The notes beneath the pieces were generated by a model that was not told where the DNA came from, did not search any database, and worked only from the letters and a program-made list of their open reading frames with translations. Both the position numbers and the translations under genes were made by a program. Below, one piece after another: positions 1 through 5,991 of a stretch of 8,603 bases of DNA; the first letter of the stretch is position 1, and each line of letters starts with the position of its first letter. The stretch covers positions 1 to 8,603 of the forward strand of contig CATPAS010000231.1 of assembly GCA_955652075.1 (NCBI GenBank). The letters run 5' to 3'. The DNA is from an uncultured Gaiellaceae bacterium (GTDB taxonomy: Bacteria; Actinomycetota; Thermoleophilia; Gaiellales; Gaiellaceae).

Positions 1-220
1 CGCCCGGTGGAGCGGTGCGCTCGACCGGCAGGACGATCCCATAGACGCCCGCTGCGACCCCAACCGCGGGGAACACCGCCAGGAGCGCGGCTTCGGGATG
101 AGGGCGCCCCCGTTTCCCCCAACGTGCCCGGACGAGCCGCGCGGCGGCCCCGATGTACGCCGCAGCAACGACGAGCAGCGGCACCGCGTCGAACCACAGA
201 ACTTGGTGGGCTTGTGACAC
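1..220 (-). CDS. N-terminal part of a two-helix membrane protein, possibly a sensor kinase (runs off the window)
   Basis: An open frame runs leftward from a GTG at 220-218 to the window edge, giving 73 codons of the N-terminus. Two hydrophobic stretches are visible: residues about 12-30 (DAVPLLVVAAAYIGAAARLV) and about 44-64, ending LPVERTAPPG. They are separated by a basic loop rich in Arg and Lys (RARWGKRGR). This fits a membrane anchor with the loop in the cytoplasm. The start VSQAHQVLWFDAVPLLV resembles, from memory, the N-termini of actinobacterial membrane-anchored GAF-domain sensor kinases, but no signalling domain is inside the window, so the function is open. An AGGA lies 6 nt before the GTG and a fair promoter lies just upstream. 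The neighbouring DosR-like box at 329-346 makes a sensor kinase attractive but does not prove it. Confidence 0.6.
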   Translation of the reverse strand, partial: MSQAHQVLWFDAVPLLVVAAAYIGAAARLVRARWGKRGRPHPEAALLAVFPAVGVAAGVYGIVLPVERTAPPG

Positions 221-231
221 TGGGCGTCCTG

Positions 232-260
232 ATTGTAGGGAGCGACCGCGGAGCGGTCGA
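232..260 (-). promoter_or_regulatory. Candidate sigma-70-type promoter of the leftward membrane protein
   Basis: Reading leftward, TCGACC (260-255) is followed by 17 nt and TACAAT (237-232). The first matches TTGACA at four of six positions and the second matches TATAAT at five of six. Transcription would begin near 225, about five bases before the GTG at 220, so the mRNA would be almost leaderless and would lack the AGGA at 230-227. Either the transcript is leaderless or the real start site is further upstream. Confidence 0.4.
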
Positions 261-328
261 GCCGCCCAGGGACCGCTGACAACCACGCTTTTTCCGCTGG
301 GAGAGCCGCTTTCCTCTCGCTTCCAAAG

Positions 329-346
329 ATGGGCCGTTCGGCCTAT
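329..346 (+). promoter_or_regulatory. Palindromic DosR/DevR-like box, copy 1
   Basis: ATGGGCCGTTCGGCCTAT is an 8-bp inverted repeat with one mismatch around a central TT. Its core GGGCCGTTCGGCCT follows the GGGNCNNNNGNCCC layout of DosR/DevR sites except for the last base. The same 18 bases recur on the opposite strand at 7056-7073 with a single difference. TTCCA (321-325) and TGGAA (347-351) flank it, so it could also fold as an RNA hairpin if transcribed. The regulator is not in the window, so the assignment to the NarL/DosR family rests on site shape alone. Confidence 0.45.
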
Positions 347-374
347 TGGAAAGGTCCGTAGGACCCGTTAGCGT
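346..374 (+). promoter_or_regulatory. Candidate activator-dependent promoter for the small RNA / ispH leader
   Basis: TTGGAA (346-351), 17 nt, then TAGCGT (369-374): four of six and three of six matches to the -35 and -10 consensus. A start near 381 follows. The palindrome centre at 337.5 would lie near -43, abutting the -35 box, a usual position for an activator. The box core ends 24 bases before the -10, exactly the same gap as in the second copy at 7028-7071. The hexamers alone would not be convincing; the shared geometry is the main support. Confidence 0.35.
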
Positions 375-380
375 CAATCC

Positions 381-486
381 CACTGGGCGATGCGAACCGC
401 GGCGCGTTCCTGGCCTTGCAGTCCGCGGTGAGCACTAGGAGGAGGCCCGTCGCCACCGACCCCCCCGAGCGACGGGCCTTTTCCTG
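381..486 (+). ncRNA. Candidate small RNA or ispH leader ending in a terminator-like hairpin
   Basis: The segment between the candidate promoter and ispH contains two hairpins in a row. The first pairs ACCGCGG (396-402) with CCGCGGT (423-429) around a 20-nt loop. The second is the terminator-like hairpin at 437-485, whose loop holds seven consecutive cytosines (460-466). Between them lies an unpaired purine-rich stretch beginning GAGCACT. No protein gene is convincing here: only a 13-codon frame at 390-431, without a ribosome binding site. A transcript of about 100 nt would result if termination is efficient. If it is not, this is the 5' leader of ispH and the hairpin could act as an attenuator. 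C-rich loops also occur in actinobacterial 6C RNAs, but those have two such loops and this has one. Confidence 0.35.
437..485 (+). terminator. Terminator-like hairpin just before ispH
   Basis: A perfect 10-bp stem, AGGCCCGTCG (443-452) with CGACGGGCCT (470-479), encloses a 17-nt loop and is followed by TTTTCC. Pairing can extend outward: AGGAGG at 437-442 pairs with TTTCCT at 480-485 using two G-U pairs, which gives a 16-bp stem. The U run is short, as is common in high-GC genomes. It ends only about 32 bases before the ispH GTG, and no rightward protein gene precedes it, so it terminates a small RNA or attenuates ispH. Confidence 0.6.
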
Positions 487-516
487 TTCCACCGTCCTCG
501 CGCGGGCGCTGGTACC

Positions 517-1476
517 GTGGCCGCCGGTTTGGTTCAGCGGGTCCTGCTTGCATCGCCCCGGGGATATTGCGCCGGAGTAGAGCGTGCCGTGGAAACGGTG
601 GAACGTGCCCTCTCGCTCTACGGTGCGCCCGTCTACGTCCGCAAGCAGATCGTCCACAACGCACACGTCGTCCGTGGGCTGGAAGAGCGCGGCGCGGTCT
701 TCGTCGAGGACGAGACGGAGGCCCCGGCCGGAGCGATCCTCGTGCTCTCGGCTCACGGCGTTGCCCCGTCGGTCTACCAGCGCGCGAGCGTTCGCAGGCA
801 GACGACTATCGATGCAACGTGTCCCCTCGTGACGAAGGTGCACGTTCAGGCGCGGCGCTACGCGGCGGAAGGACGGCGCATCGTCCTGATCGGACATGCC
901 GGGCACGAAGAGGTGGTCGGGACGATGGGCGAAGCCCCGGACGCAACGGTGCTCGTCGAAAGCGTCGAGGACGCAGAAGCGCTCGACCTTCCCGCTGACA
1001 CGCCGGTCGCATACATCACGCAGACCACGCTCTCGGTCGACGAGACGACGGAGATCATCGACGTCCTGAAGCGCCGCTTCCCGCACATCCACGGTCCGCA
1101 GCGCGAGGACATCTGTTACGCGACCTCCAACCGCCAGTGGGCGGTGAAGGAGCTATTGGACAAGATCGACCTGCTGCTCGTCATCGGCTCGCGCAACTCG
1201 TCCAACTCGAACCGTCTCGTCGAGGTTGCATGTGCGGCCGGCGTCAGGGCGCACCTGATCGACGACGTGACGGAGATCGACGAACGCTGGTTCGACGAGG
1301 TGGAGACGGTCGGGCTGACGTCGGGCGCGTCGGCGCCGGAGCGGCTCGTGGCAGGTGTGTGTGACTGGTTCCGCGCCCAGGGCGTGAACGAGATCAGCTC
1401 GTTCTCGTCCGTCTACGAAGACGTGGTTTTCCGGCTGCCTGTCGAATTGCGTCGAGCAGAGACATCGGCGGCCTAG
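517..1476 (+). CDS. ispH: 4-hydroxy-3-methylbut-2-enyl diphosphate reductase (IspH/LytB)
   Basis: IspH is a cytosolic iron-sulfur enzyme that makes IPP and DMAPP from HMBPP in the last step of the MEP pathway. The 319 residues match the usual length. The three cluster-binding cysteines sit in RGYCAGVERAV, DATCPLVTKVH and ICYATSNRQWA. Other hallmarks are the substrate-contacting GHAGHEEVVGTMGE, the TQTTLSVDET motif and VIGSRNSSNSNRLVEVA. The GTG start at 517 lacks a clear Shine-Dalgarno sequence; a TTG at 529 is the nearest alternative, and the conserved part begins at LVQRVLLASPRGYCAG. No good promoter fits between the hairpin at 437-485 and the start, so expression by read-through of the structured leader is plausible. 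The last 83 bases overlap the 3' end of the oppositely directed zinc-ribbon gene. Confidence 0.97.
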   Translation: MAAGLVQRVLLASPRGYCAGVERAVETVERALSLYGAPVYVRKQIVHNAHVVRGLEERGAVFVEDETEAPAGAILVLSAHGVAPSVYQRASVRRQTTIDATCPLVTKVHVQARRYAAEGRRIVLIGHAGHEEVVGTMGEAPDATVLVESVEDAEALDLPADTPVAYITQTTLSVDETTEIIDVLKRRFPHIHGPQREDICYATSNRQWAVKELLDKIDLLLVIGSRNSSNSNRLVEVACAAGVRAHLIDDVTEIDERWFDEVETVGLTSGASAPERLVAGVCDWFRAQGVNEISSFSSVYEDVVFRLPVELRRAETSAA

Positions 1477-1738
1477 TCGGTTCCAGAAAGCGTGCGAGCC
1501 GGGCCGCTTCCGACTCGCGTAGCGACACCGCGGCTTCCGCGACGCCCGTCTCGCTCCACACGCTGAGGCGAACGTGCGGGTCTCTGGTCAGGTAACGCGA
1601 CACCCGTAGGGCCTTGCCGGCATCGCGCGGATGAGGCGCAAAAAACTCGACGATCTTGCTTCGCTGCGGAGACGCGCACCAGGGACAGAAGCGGAACCGC
1701 TCCTCCACGTCTCCTCCACAGCGCCGGCAGCGCGCCAT
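1394..1738 (-). CDS. Small zinc-ribbon protein of unknown function
   Basis: A 114-residue soluble protein begins MARCRRCGGDVEERFRFC and carries CxxC-x10-CxxC (Cys4, Cys7, Cys18, Cys21), a classic zinc ribbon. The rest has no motif I recognise: a segment with KIVEFFAPHPRDAGKALRVS, a beta-like stretch HVRLSVWSE, then a helical part with ESEAARLARFLE and a basic tail ending RLRRRTRTS. I chose the ATG at 1738 because family members usually begin a few residues before the first CxxC; an ATG at 1750 would add four residues. Its start codon shares CATG (1736-1739) with the aminotransferase start if that begins at 1737, and its last 83 bases lie inside the 3' end of ispH. The zinc ribbon itself is clear; the role is unknown. 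Confidence 0.75.
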   Translation of the reverse strand: MARCRRCGGDVEERFRFCPWCASPQRSKIVEFFAPHPRDAGKALRVSRYLTRDPHVRLSVWSETGVAEAAVSLRESEAARLARFLEPTRPPMSLLDAIRQAAGKPRLRRRTRTS

Positions 1739-2864
1739 GACTCGAAGCATTCCATGGCATCGGGCGATGCGCGAGGTCCCGGATCGGATCGTGCGGTTGC
1801 CGGACCACTACTTCACGGCGCTGCTCGCCCAGGTCGCCGCGGCGACGGCACGGGGCGGCGAGCCGCTTGCCGATCTCGGCCGCGGCAATCCGGAGGTCGA
1901 GCCACCCGAACACGTCGTCCGGGCTCTGACGGAGTGCGCCGAGCGGGACGACGTCCACGGCTATGCGCCGTTCTCGGGGGTACCGGCGCTGAAGGAGGCA
2001 ATCGCGATCCGTTACGGCGAGGTGTACGGCGTGCACCTTGACGCCGTCCGCGAGGTTGCGGTCTTGCCCGGGACGAAGACCGGCCTGATGGAGTTCGCGC
2101 TCTGCGCGGTCGAGAGCGGCGACACGATCGTGCTTCCCGATCCCGGCTATCCGGACTACTTCTCCGCCGTCGCGCTAGCCGGCGCGAAGCACGTTCCCTT
2201 CTCCGGGTTCGACGTCAAGGCGGACGCGATGTACCTGAACTTTCCCTCGAACCCAACTGCCGCGACGGTGCCAGACGGTCTCTTCGAGGAAGCAGTCCAG
2301 TGGGCCGAGCGAAGCGAGGCCTGGGTGTTGCACGACTTCGCCTACGGCGATCTCGTCTTCGACGGGCGGCGCCCGCAGAGCTTCCTCGCCGTCGACGGCG
2401 CACGCCACGTCGGGATCGAGCTGTTCAGCATGTCGAAGAGCTACGGGATGGCCGGGTGGCGCCTCGGCTTCGCGTTGGGCAACGCGGAGCTCGTGCGCCG
2501 CATCGAGCTCCTGCAGAACCACGCCTTTGCGGGAATCTTCCGGCCCATCCAGGAAGCGGGGATCGCCGCGCTGACCGGCCCGCAGGATTCAGTTGAGGAG
2601 CGCCGCGCAACGTATGAGCGCCGCCGCGACCGCACGCTCGCTGCGCTCGAAGGGATCGAGGCGCAATCCGAGGGGACCTTCTTCGTGTGGTTCCGGCCCC
2701 CGGACGGCGTCACGGTCGATCAGCTGGTCGTCGAGCACCGGGTCGCAGTCGCGCCCGGCGAGGGGTTCGGCGCGCGCGGCGCAGGCTGGGCGCGACTCTC
2801 GCTCGCGGTGCGTGACGAGATCCTGGATCGCGGCCTCGAACGGCTCCGGGCGGCGTTCGCCTAG
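1737..2864 (+). CDS. Class I/II PLP-dependent aminotransferase (AlaC / LL-diaminopimelate aminotransferase-like)
   Basis: This is a fold-type I PLP enzyme of 375 residues. Visible landmarks are LGRGNPEV near the N-terminus, GYAPFSGVPALKEAI, PGTKTGL and PDPGYPDYFSAV, the substrate/PLP motif FPSNPTAATV, VLHDFAYGDLVFDG (PLP-contacting Asp and Tyr), and SMSKSYGMAGWRLGF, whose Lys at about 234 forms the Schiff base. C-terminal GEGFGARGAGWARLSLAV supplies the carboxylate-binding Arg. The HDxAY and SKSYxMAGWR forms are closest to AlaC and LL-DAP aminotransferases, so an amino-donor reaction in alanine, methionine or lysine metabolism is likely; the substrate cannot be read off. Residues 150-170 are about 15 shorter than in E. 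coli AlaC. The start is uncertain: ATG at 1737, or ATG at 1767 (MREVPDRIVRLP). Neither has a strong ribosome binding site. The stop overlaps the ileS stop. Confidence 0.9.
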   Translation: MTRSIPWHRAMREVPDRIVRLPDHYFTALLAQVAAATARGGEPLADLGRGNPEVEPPEHVVRALTECAERDDVHGYAPFSGVPALKEAIAIRYGEVYGVHLDAVREVAVLPGTKTGLMEFALCAVESGDTIVLPDPGYPDYFSAVALAGAKHVPFSGFDVKADAMYLNFPSNPTAATVPDGLFEEAVQWAERSEAWVLHDFAYGDLVFDGRRPQSFLAVDGARHVGIELFSMSKSYGMAGWRLGFALGNAELVRRIELLQNHAFAGIFRPIQEAGIAALTGPQDSVEERRATYERRRDRTLAALEGIEAQSEGTFFVWFRPPDGVTVDQLVVEHRVAVAPGEGFGARGAGWARLSLAVRDEILDRGLERLRAAFA

Positions 2865-5800
2865 ACCATCTCGATCTGCGGCTCCTCGACCTGTCCGACG
2901 ACGATCTCTGTCGCCAGGACCTCGTCCTTGATGCGGTCCTCGTAGTCGAGCAGGTCTCCATCGCGCGCTGGCAGGACGACTCGAATCCGGTTCGTGAGCG
3001 CAAGTCCCGCCTCCTTGCGCATCGTGTTCAGCTGATGAGTGAGGTCGTAGACGCGACCCTCTTTACGCAGCTCGTCGTCGAGCTCGGTCGTCACTGCGAC
3101 CGTCAGCGAGTCGGCTTCGGCGAGCGCCCAACCCTCACGGGCGCCGCGTTCGACAAGGATCTCATCGGCCCCGAACTCGTGGCCGTTGACCCGGACTCCT
3201 CCGCCCTCGAGCTGCTCGAACTCGCCCGCCTGCAATGCGGCCCGGACTGCGCCCAGCTCCTTCCCGAGCTTCGGCCCCAGTAGAGGGAGGTTCGGCTTGA
3301 CGCGCAGCTCGGCCGCCTCGACGGGCCCGAACTCGACCTCCTTGATGCGCAGCTCTTCGCCAATCTCCGCGGCATGGCCCTGCGCCTTCTCGGCGCCCTG
3401 AACGACCATGCGGCGGAGCGGCTGGCGCAGCTTCAGGCCGGCCTCTCCGCGCGCCTGGCGGCCGAGCTCGACGATGGCGCGCACCTCGGCGACCTCCTCG
3501 AGCAGCTGCGCGTCGATCGCGCCTCGCTCGGGCCAAGGCTCGAGAAAGACCGAGTCGGGCTGGTCGTCGGTGCGCAGCACGCGCCAGAGGTGATCGGCGA
3601 GAAAGGGCATGACCGGTGCGATCACCTGGACGCTCCGGCTCAACGCGTGCCACAGCGCCTGCAGCGCTTCCGCGTCTTCGCTCCAGAAACGCCGCCGCGA
3701 CCGGCGGATGTACCAGTTGGAGAGATCGTCCACGAAGGCCATGAACGCGCGGATGACGTCGGGCGTCCAGAACCGGTCGTACGCATCCTCCATGTCGGCG
3801 ACGAGCTTGCCGGTGCGCGCGTACAGCCAGCGGTCGAGCGCCTGCGACGTCTCGGTCTTGCCCGGCTGCGGGTGAAAGTGCGCGACGTTCGCGTAGTCGA
3901 CGAAGAACTTCGCCGAGTTCCACAGCGTCAGCAGGCGGCGCTTGATCTCGCCGGCCGGCGTATAACCGAACTTCACACCCTGCGTCGGCGCCTGCTCGCA
4001 GTACATCCACCGCATCACATCGGCGCCCATTCGGGACAGCGCCTCCTCCGCCTCGATCGTGTTCCCACGCGAGCCGTGCATCTCGTGCCCGTGCTCGTCG
4101 CGCACATCCTCGTGACCGAGCACCTGCTGGTAGGGCGCGCGCCCGTCGAGCACGACGGACATGAAGAGCAACGAGTAGAACCAGAGCCGGATCTGCTCGC
4201 GCATCTCCGTCACCCAGTGCGCGGGGAACCACTTCTCCCAGTAGGCGTGATCGGGAAGGTCCGCGCGGGTCAGGCCCTTTGCCGCGCCCGTCGCATAGCC
4301 CTCGGGGATCCACTCGGGGTTCTGCCAGCCGAGGGTCGAGAAGGGGACGATGCCGGCGTCGAGCCAGACGTCACCGACCTCCGGTACGCGTCGAACCTCC
4401 TCGCCGCACGATTCGCACCGAATCGGCACGTTGTCGACCCACGGGCGGTGCAGCTCTTCGAGCTGATCGAGCCCCGACGTCGCGCGCTCTTCCATTTCAG
4501 CCTTCGAGCCGATCACGTTCACATGGCCGCAAGCGCAGGGGTAGATCGGCAGAGGCAGGCCGAAGTAGCGCTTGCGCGAGATGTTCCAGTCGCCCAGGTT
4601 CCGCAGCCAGTCGTCCATGCGCTTGCCGTAGAAGGCGGGCGTCCACTGCACGCTCGCGTTCGCTTCGAGGAGCCTCGGACGCAGCTCGTCGACGGCGATG
4701 AACCAGTCGTCGACGACGCGGAAGATCAGCGGCGTCTCGCAGCGCCAGCAGTGCGGGTAGCGGTGCACGTACGTCTCCGCGTGTTCCAGGAGGCCGCGCT
4801 CGCGCAGATCCCCGACGATCTGGTCGGCGGCCTCGACGGTCGACGTTCCGTGCAGCCAGCCGTACTCGGGCAGGAAGCGCCCGCTCTCGTCCACCGGGAC
4901 GAGCACGGGCAGGTCGTGCACCTTCGACAGCTCGAAATCCTCGGTACCGGCACCTGGAGCGATGTGGACGACGCCGGTCCCTTCCTCGAGGGAGACCTCG
5001 TCCCACGGGATCACGCGGTGCACGATCCCCTGCGCCGGCTGGAGGTGGTCGTACGGCCCTTCGTACTCGAGCCCGACGAGGTCGGAACCGCGCACACGCT
5101 CCACGAACGTGTCCTCCGGGAAGCGTTCGACTGCGACCCATTCCCCTGTGTCTTGCCTGCCGTACTCGGCTTCGGGATTGACCGCGGCCGCGACGTTCGC
5201 CGGCAGCGTCCACGGAGTGGTCGTCCAGACGATGAGCGACTCCCGGTCGCGTCCTTTCAGCGGGAAGCGGACGAAGAGCGACGGATCCGACTTGTCGCGG
5301 TAGACGTCCGACTGGGAGAGCTCGTGTTGCGAGAGCGACGTGCCGCAGCGGGGACACCACTCGGTCGAACGATGACCCTGATAGAGCCAGCCGCGCTCGT
5401 GCAGCTTCTTCAGGAACCGCCAGATGTACTCGATGTTCGTGTCGCTGAACGTGTAGTAGTCGTTCCCCCAGTCCATCCACTGCCCGAGCCGGATCGACTG
5501 CCGTGTGACGACGCGCGCCGATTCCGTGACCAGCTCGCGGCAGCGGCGGGCGAAAGCAGCGAGCCCGTACTCCTCGATCTCCCGCTTCGAGTTTAGGCCG
5601 AGGTCGCGCTCGACCTTGACCTCGACCCAGAGCCCCTGGCAGTCGAACCCGTTCTGGTAGCGCTGGTCGAAGCCCTGGAGCGCCTTATAGCGCTGGAAGA
5701 CGTCCTTGTACGTCCGCCCCCAGAGGTGGTGGACACCCAGGCCGTCGGTGGTGTTCGCGGTCTTCGGGCCGTCGAAGAAGCTCCAGTGAGCACGGCCCCG

Positions 5801-5935
5801 GTTGCGCTCCCGAAGCCGGTCGAAGATGCGGGCCTCCTCCCACCAGGCGAGGATCTCCTCCTCGAGGGCAGGGTGATCGGGATACTGCGGCAGGGCCTGG
5901 AACATCTCCGTCGATTCTAGGGACGGAACATTCAC
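2861..5935 (-). CDS. ileS: Isoleucyl-tRNA synthetase, type 2 (IleRS2-like) with unusual signature motifs
   Basis: This class I synthetase of 1024 residues charges tRNA-Ile. Domains in order: Rossmann catalytic half with GPKTANTTDGLGVHHLWGRT (GVHH at 67-70 in the HIGH position); zinc-type Cys194/Cys197; the CP1 editing domain with TTTPWTLPANVAAAV (238-252) and GTGVVHIAPGAGTEDF; Cys396/Cys399; WNISRKRYFGLP from 450; a further pair of cysteines in RCESCGEE; the KMSKS region, here EMHGSRGN (618-625); the anticodon-binding helical domain with FVDDLSNWYIRRSRRRFW; and a C-terminal DUF5915-type region typical of type 2 enzymes. Both lysines of KMSKS are absent. The start is ATG 5935 (GGAA seven bases upstream); ATG 5905 (MFQALPQYPDHPALEEEIL) aligns better with family N-termini. 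There is no room for a T-box leader before trxA. The TAG stop shares CTAG with the aminotransferase stop. Confidence 0.95.
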   Translation of the reverse strand: MNVPSLESTEMFQALPQYPDHPALEEEILAWWEEARIFDRLRERNRGRAHWSFFDGPKTANTTDGLGVHHLWGRTYKDVFQRYKALQGFDQRYQNGFDCQGLWVEVKVERDLGLNSKREIEEYGLAAFARRCRELVTESARVVTRQSIRLGQWMDWGNDYYTFSDTNIEYIWRFLKKLHERGWLYQGHRSTEWCPRCGTSLSQHELSQSDVYRDKSDPSLFVRFPLKGRDRESLIVWTTTPWTLPANVAAAVNPEAEYGRQDTGEWVAVERFPEDTFVERVRGSDLVGLEYEGPYDHLQPAQGIVHRVIPWDEVSLEEGTGVVHIAPGAGTEDFELSKVHDLPVLVPVDESGRFLPEYGWLHGTSTVEAADQIVGDLRERGLLEHAETYVHRYPHCWRCETPLIFRVVDDWFIAVDELRPRLLEANASVQWTPAFYGKRMDDWLRNLGDWNISRKRYFGLPLPIYPCACGHVNVIGSKAEMEERATSGLDQLEELHRPWVDNVPIRCESCGEEVRRVPEVGDVWLDAGIVPFSTLGWQNPEWIPEGYATGAAKGLTRADLPDHAYWEKWFPAHWVTEMREQIRLWFYSLLFMSVVLDGRAPYQQVLGHEDVRDEHGHEMHGSRGNTIEAEEALSRMGADVMRWMYCEQAPTQGVKFGYTPAGEIKRRLLTLWNSAKFFVDYANVAHFHPQPGKTETSQALDRWLYARTGKLVADMEDAYDRFWTPDVIRAFMAFVDDLSNWYIRRSRRRFWSEDAEALQALWHALSRSVQVIAPVMPFLADHLWRVLRTDDQPDSVFLEPWPERGAIDAQLLEEVAEVRAIVELGRQARGEAGLKLRQPLRRMVVQGAEKAQGHAAEIGEELRIKEVEFGPVEAAELRVKPNLPLLGPKLGKELGAVRAALQAGEFEQLEGGGVRVNGHEFGADEILVERGAREGWALAEADSLTVAVTTELDDELRKEGRVYDLTHQLNTMRKEAGLALTNRIRVVLPARDGDLLDYEDRIKDEVLATEIVVGQVEEPQIEMV

Positions 5936-5951
5936 GCGTTCCGATGCGTTG
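5925..5951 (+). promoter_or_regulatory. Candidate SigR/SigH-type (disulfide-stress ECF sigma) promoter of trxA
   Basis: GGAAC (5925-5929), exactly 18 bases, then GTTG (5948-5951). This fits the GGAAY-N16-20-GTT promoters of actinobacterial SigR/SigH, whose classic targets are thioredoxin genes. Transcription would start roughly 7-10 bases after the -10 element, giving a leader of about 30 nt before the trxA ATG that includes the AAAGGG ribosome binding site. GGAAC and GTTCC (5938-5942) also form a short inverted repeat. The -35 element lies inside the extreme 5' end of ileS if that gene starts at 5935. Confidence 0.5.
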
Positions 5952-5991
5952 TTATCCGGGTACGACCGATGGATTCGTTAGAAAGGGCTGA

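Noticed and set aside
390..431. Leader peptide of 13 codons before the ispH hairpin
   Set aside because: It has no ribosome binding site and no run of regulatory codons, and the frame is short enough to occur by chance.
381..486. Canonical 6C RNA
   Set aside because: 6C RNAs have two hairpins with at least six cytosines in each loop. Here only the terminator loop has a C run (460-466); the first loop does not.
343..1092. A 249-codon leftward open frame opposite ispH
   Set aside because: It is antisense to the conserved ispH coding sequence and shows no recognisable domain.
1656..1736. N-terminal extension of the aminotransferase to 402 residues
   Set aside because: The extra 27 residues (basic, Ser/Gln-rich) are antisense to the zinc-ribbon motif of the neighbouring gene and are not part of the aminotransferase fold.
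3374..5596. A 740-codon open frame on the + strand
   Set aside because: It is antisense to ileS and exists because high-GC codon bias removes stops from the opposite strand. Its translation is Arg/Val/Asp-rich with no domain, whereas ileS has full family motifs.
5936..5991. T-box riboswitch before ileS
   Set aside because: Only 56 bases separate ileS from trxA and no T-box sequence or specifier stem is visible, so a T-box would have to lie within trxA.
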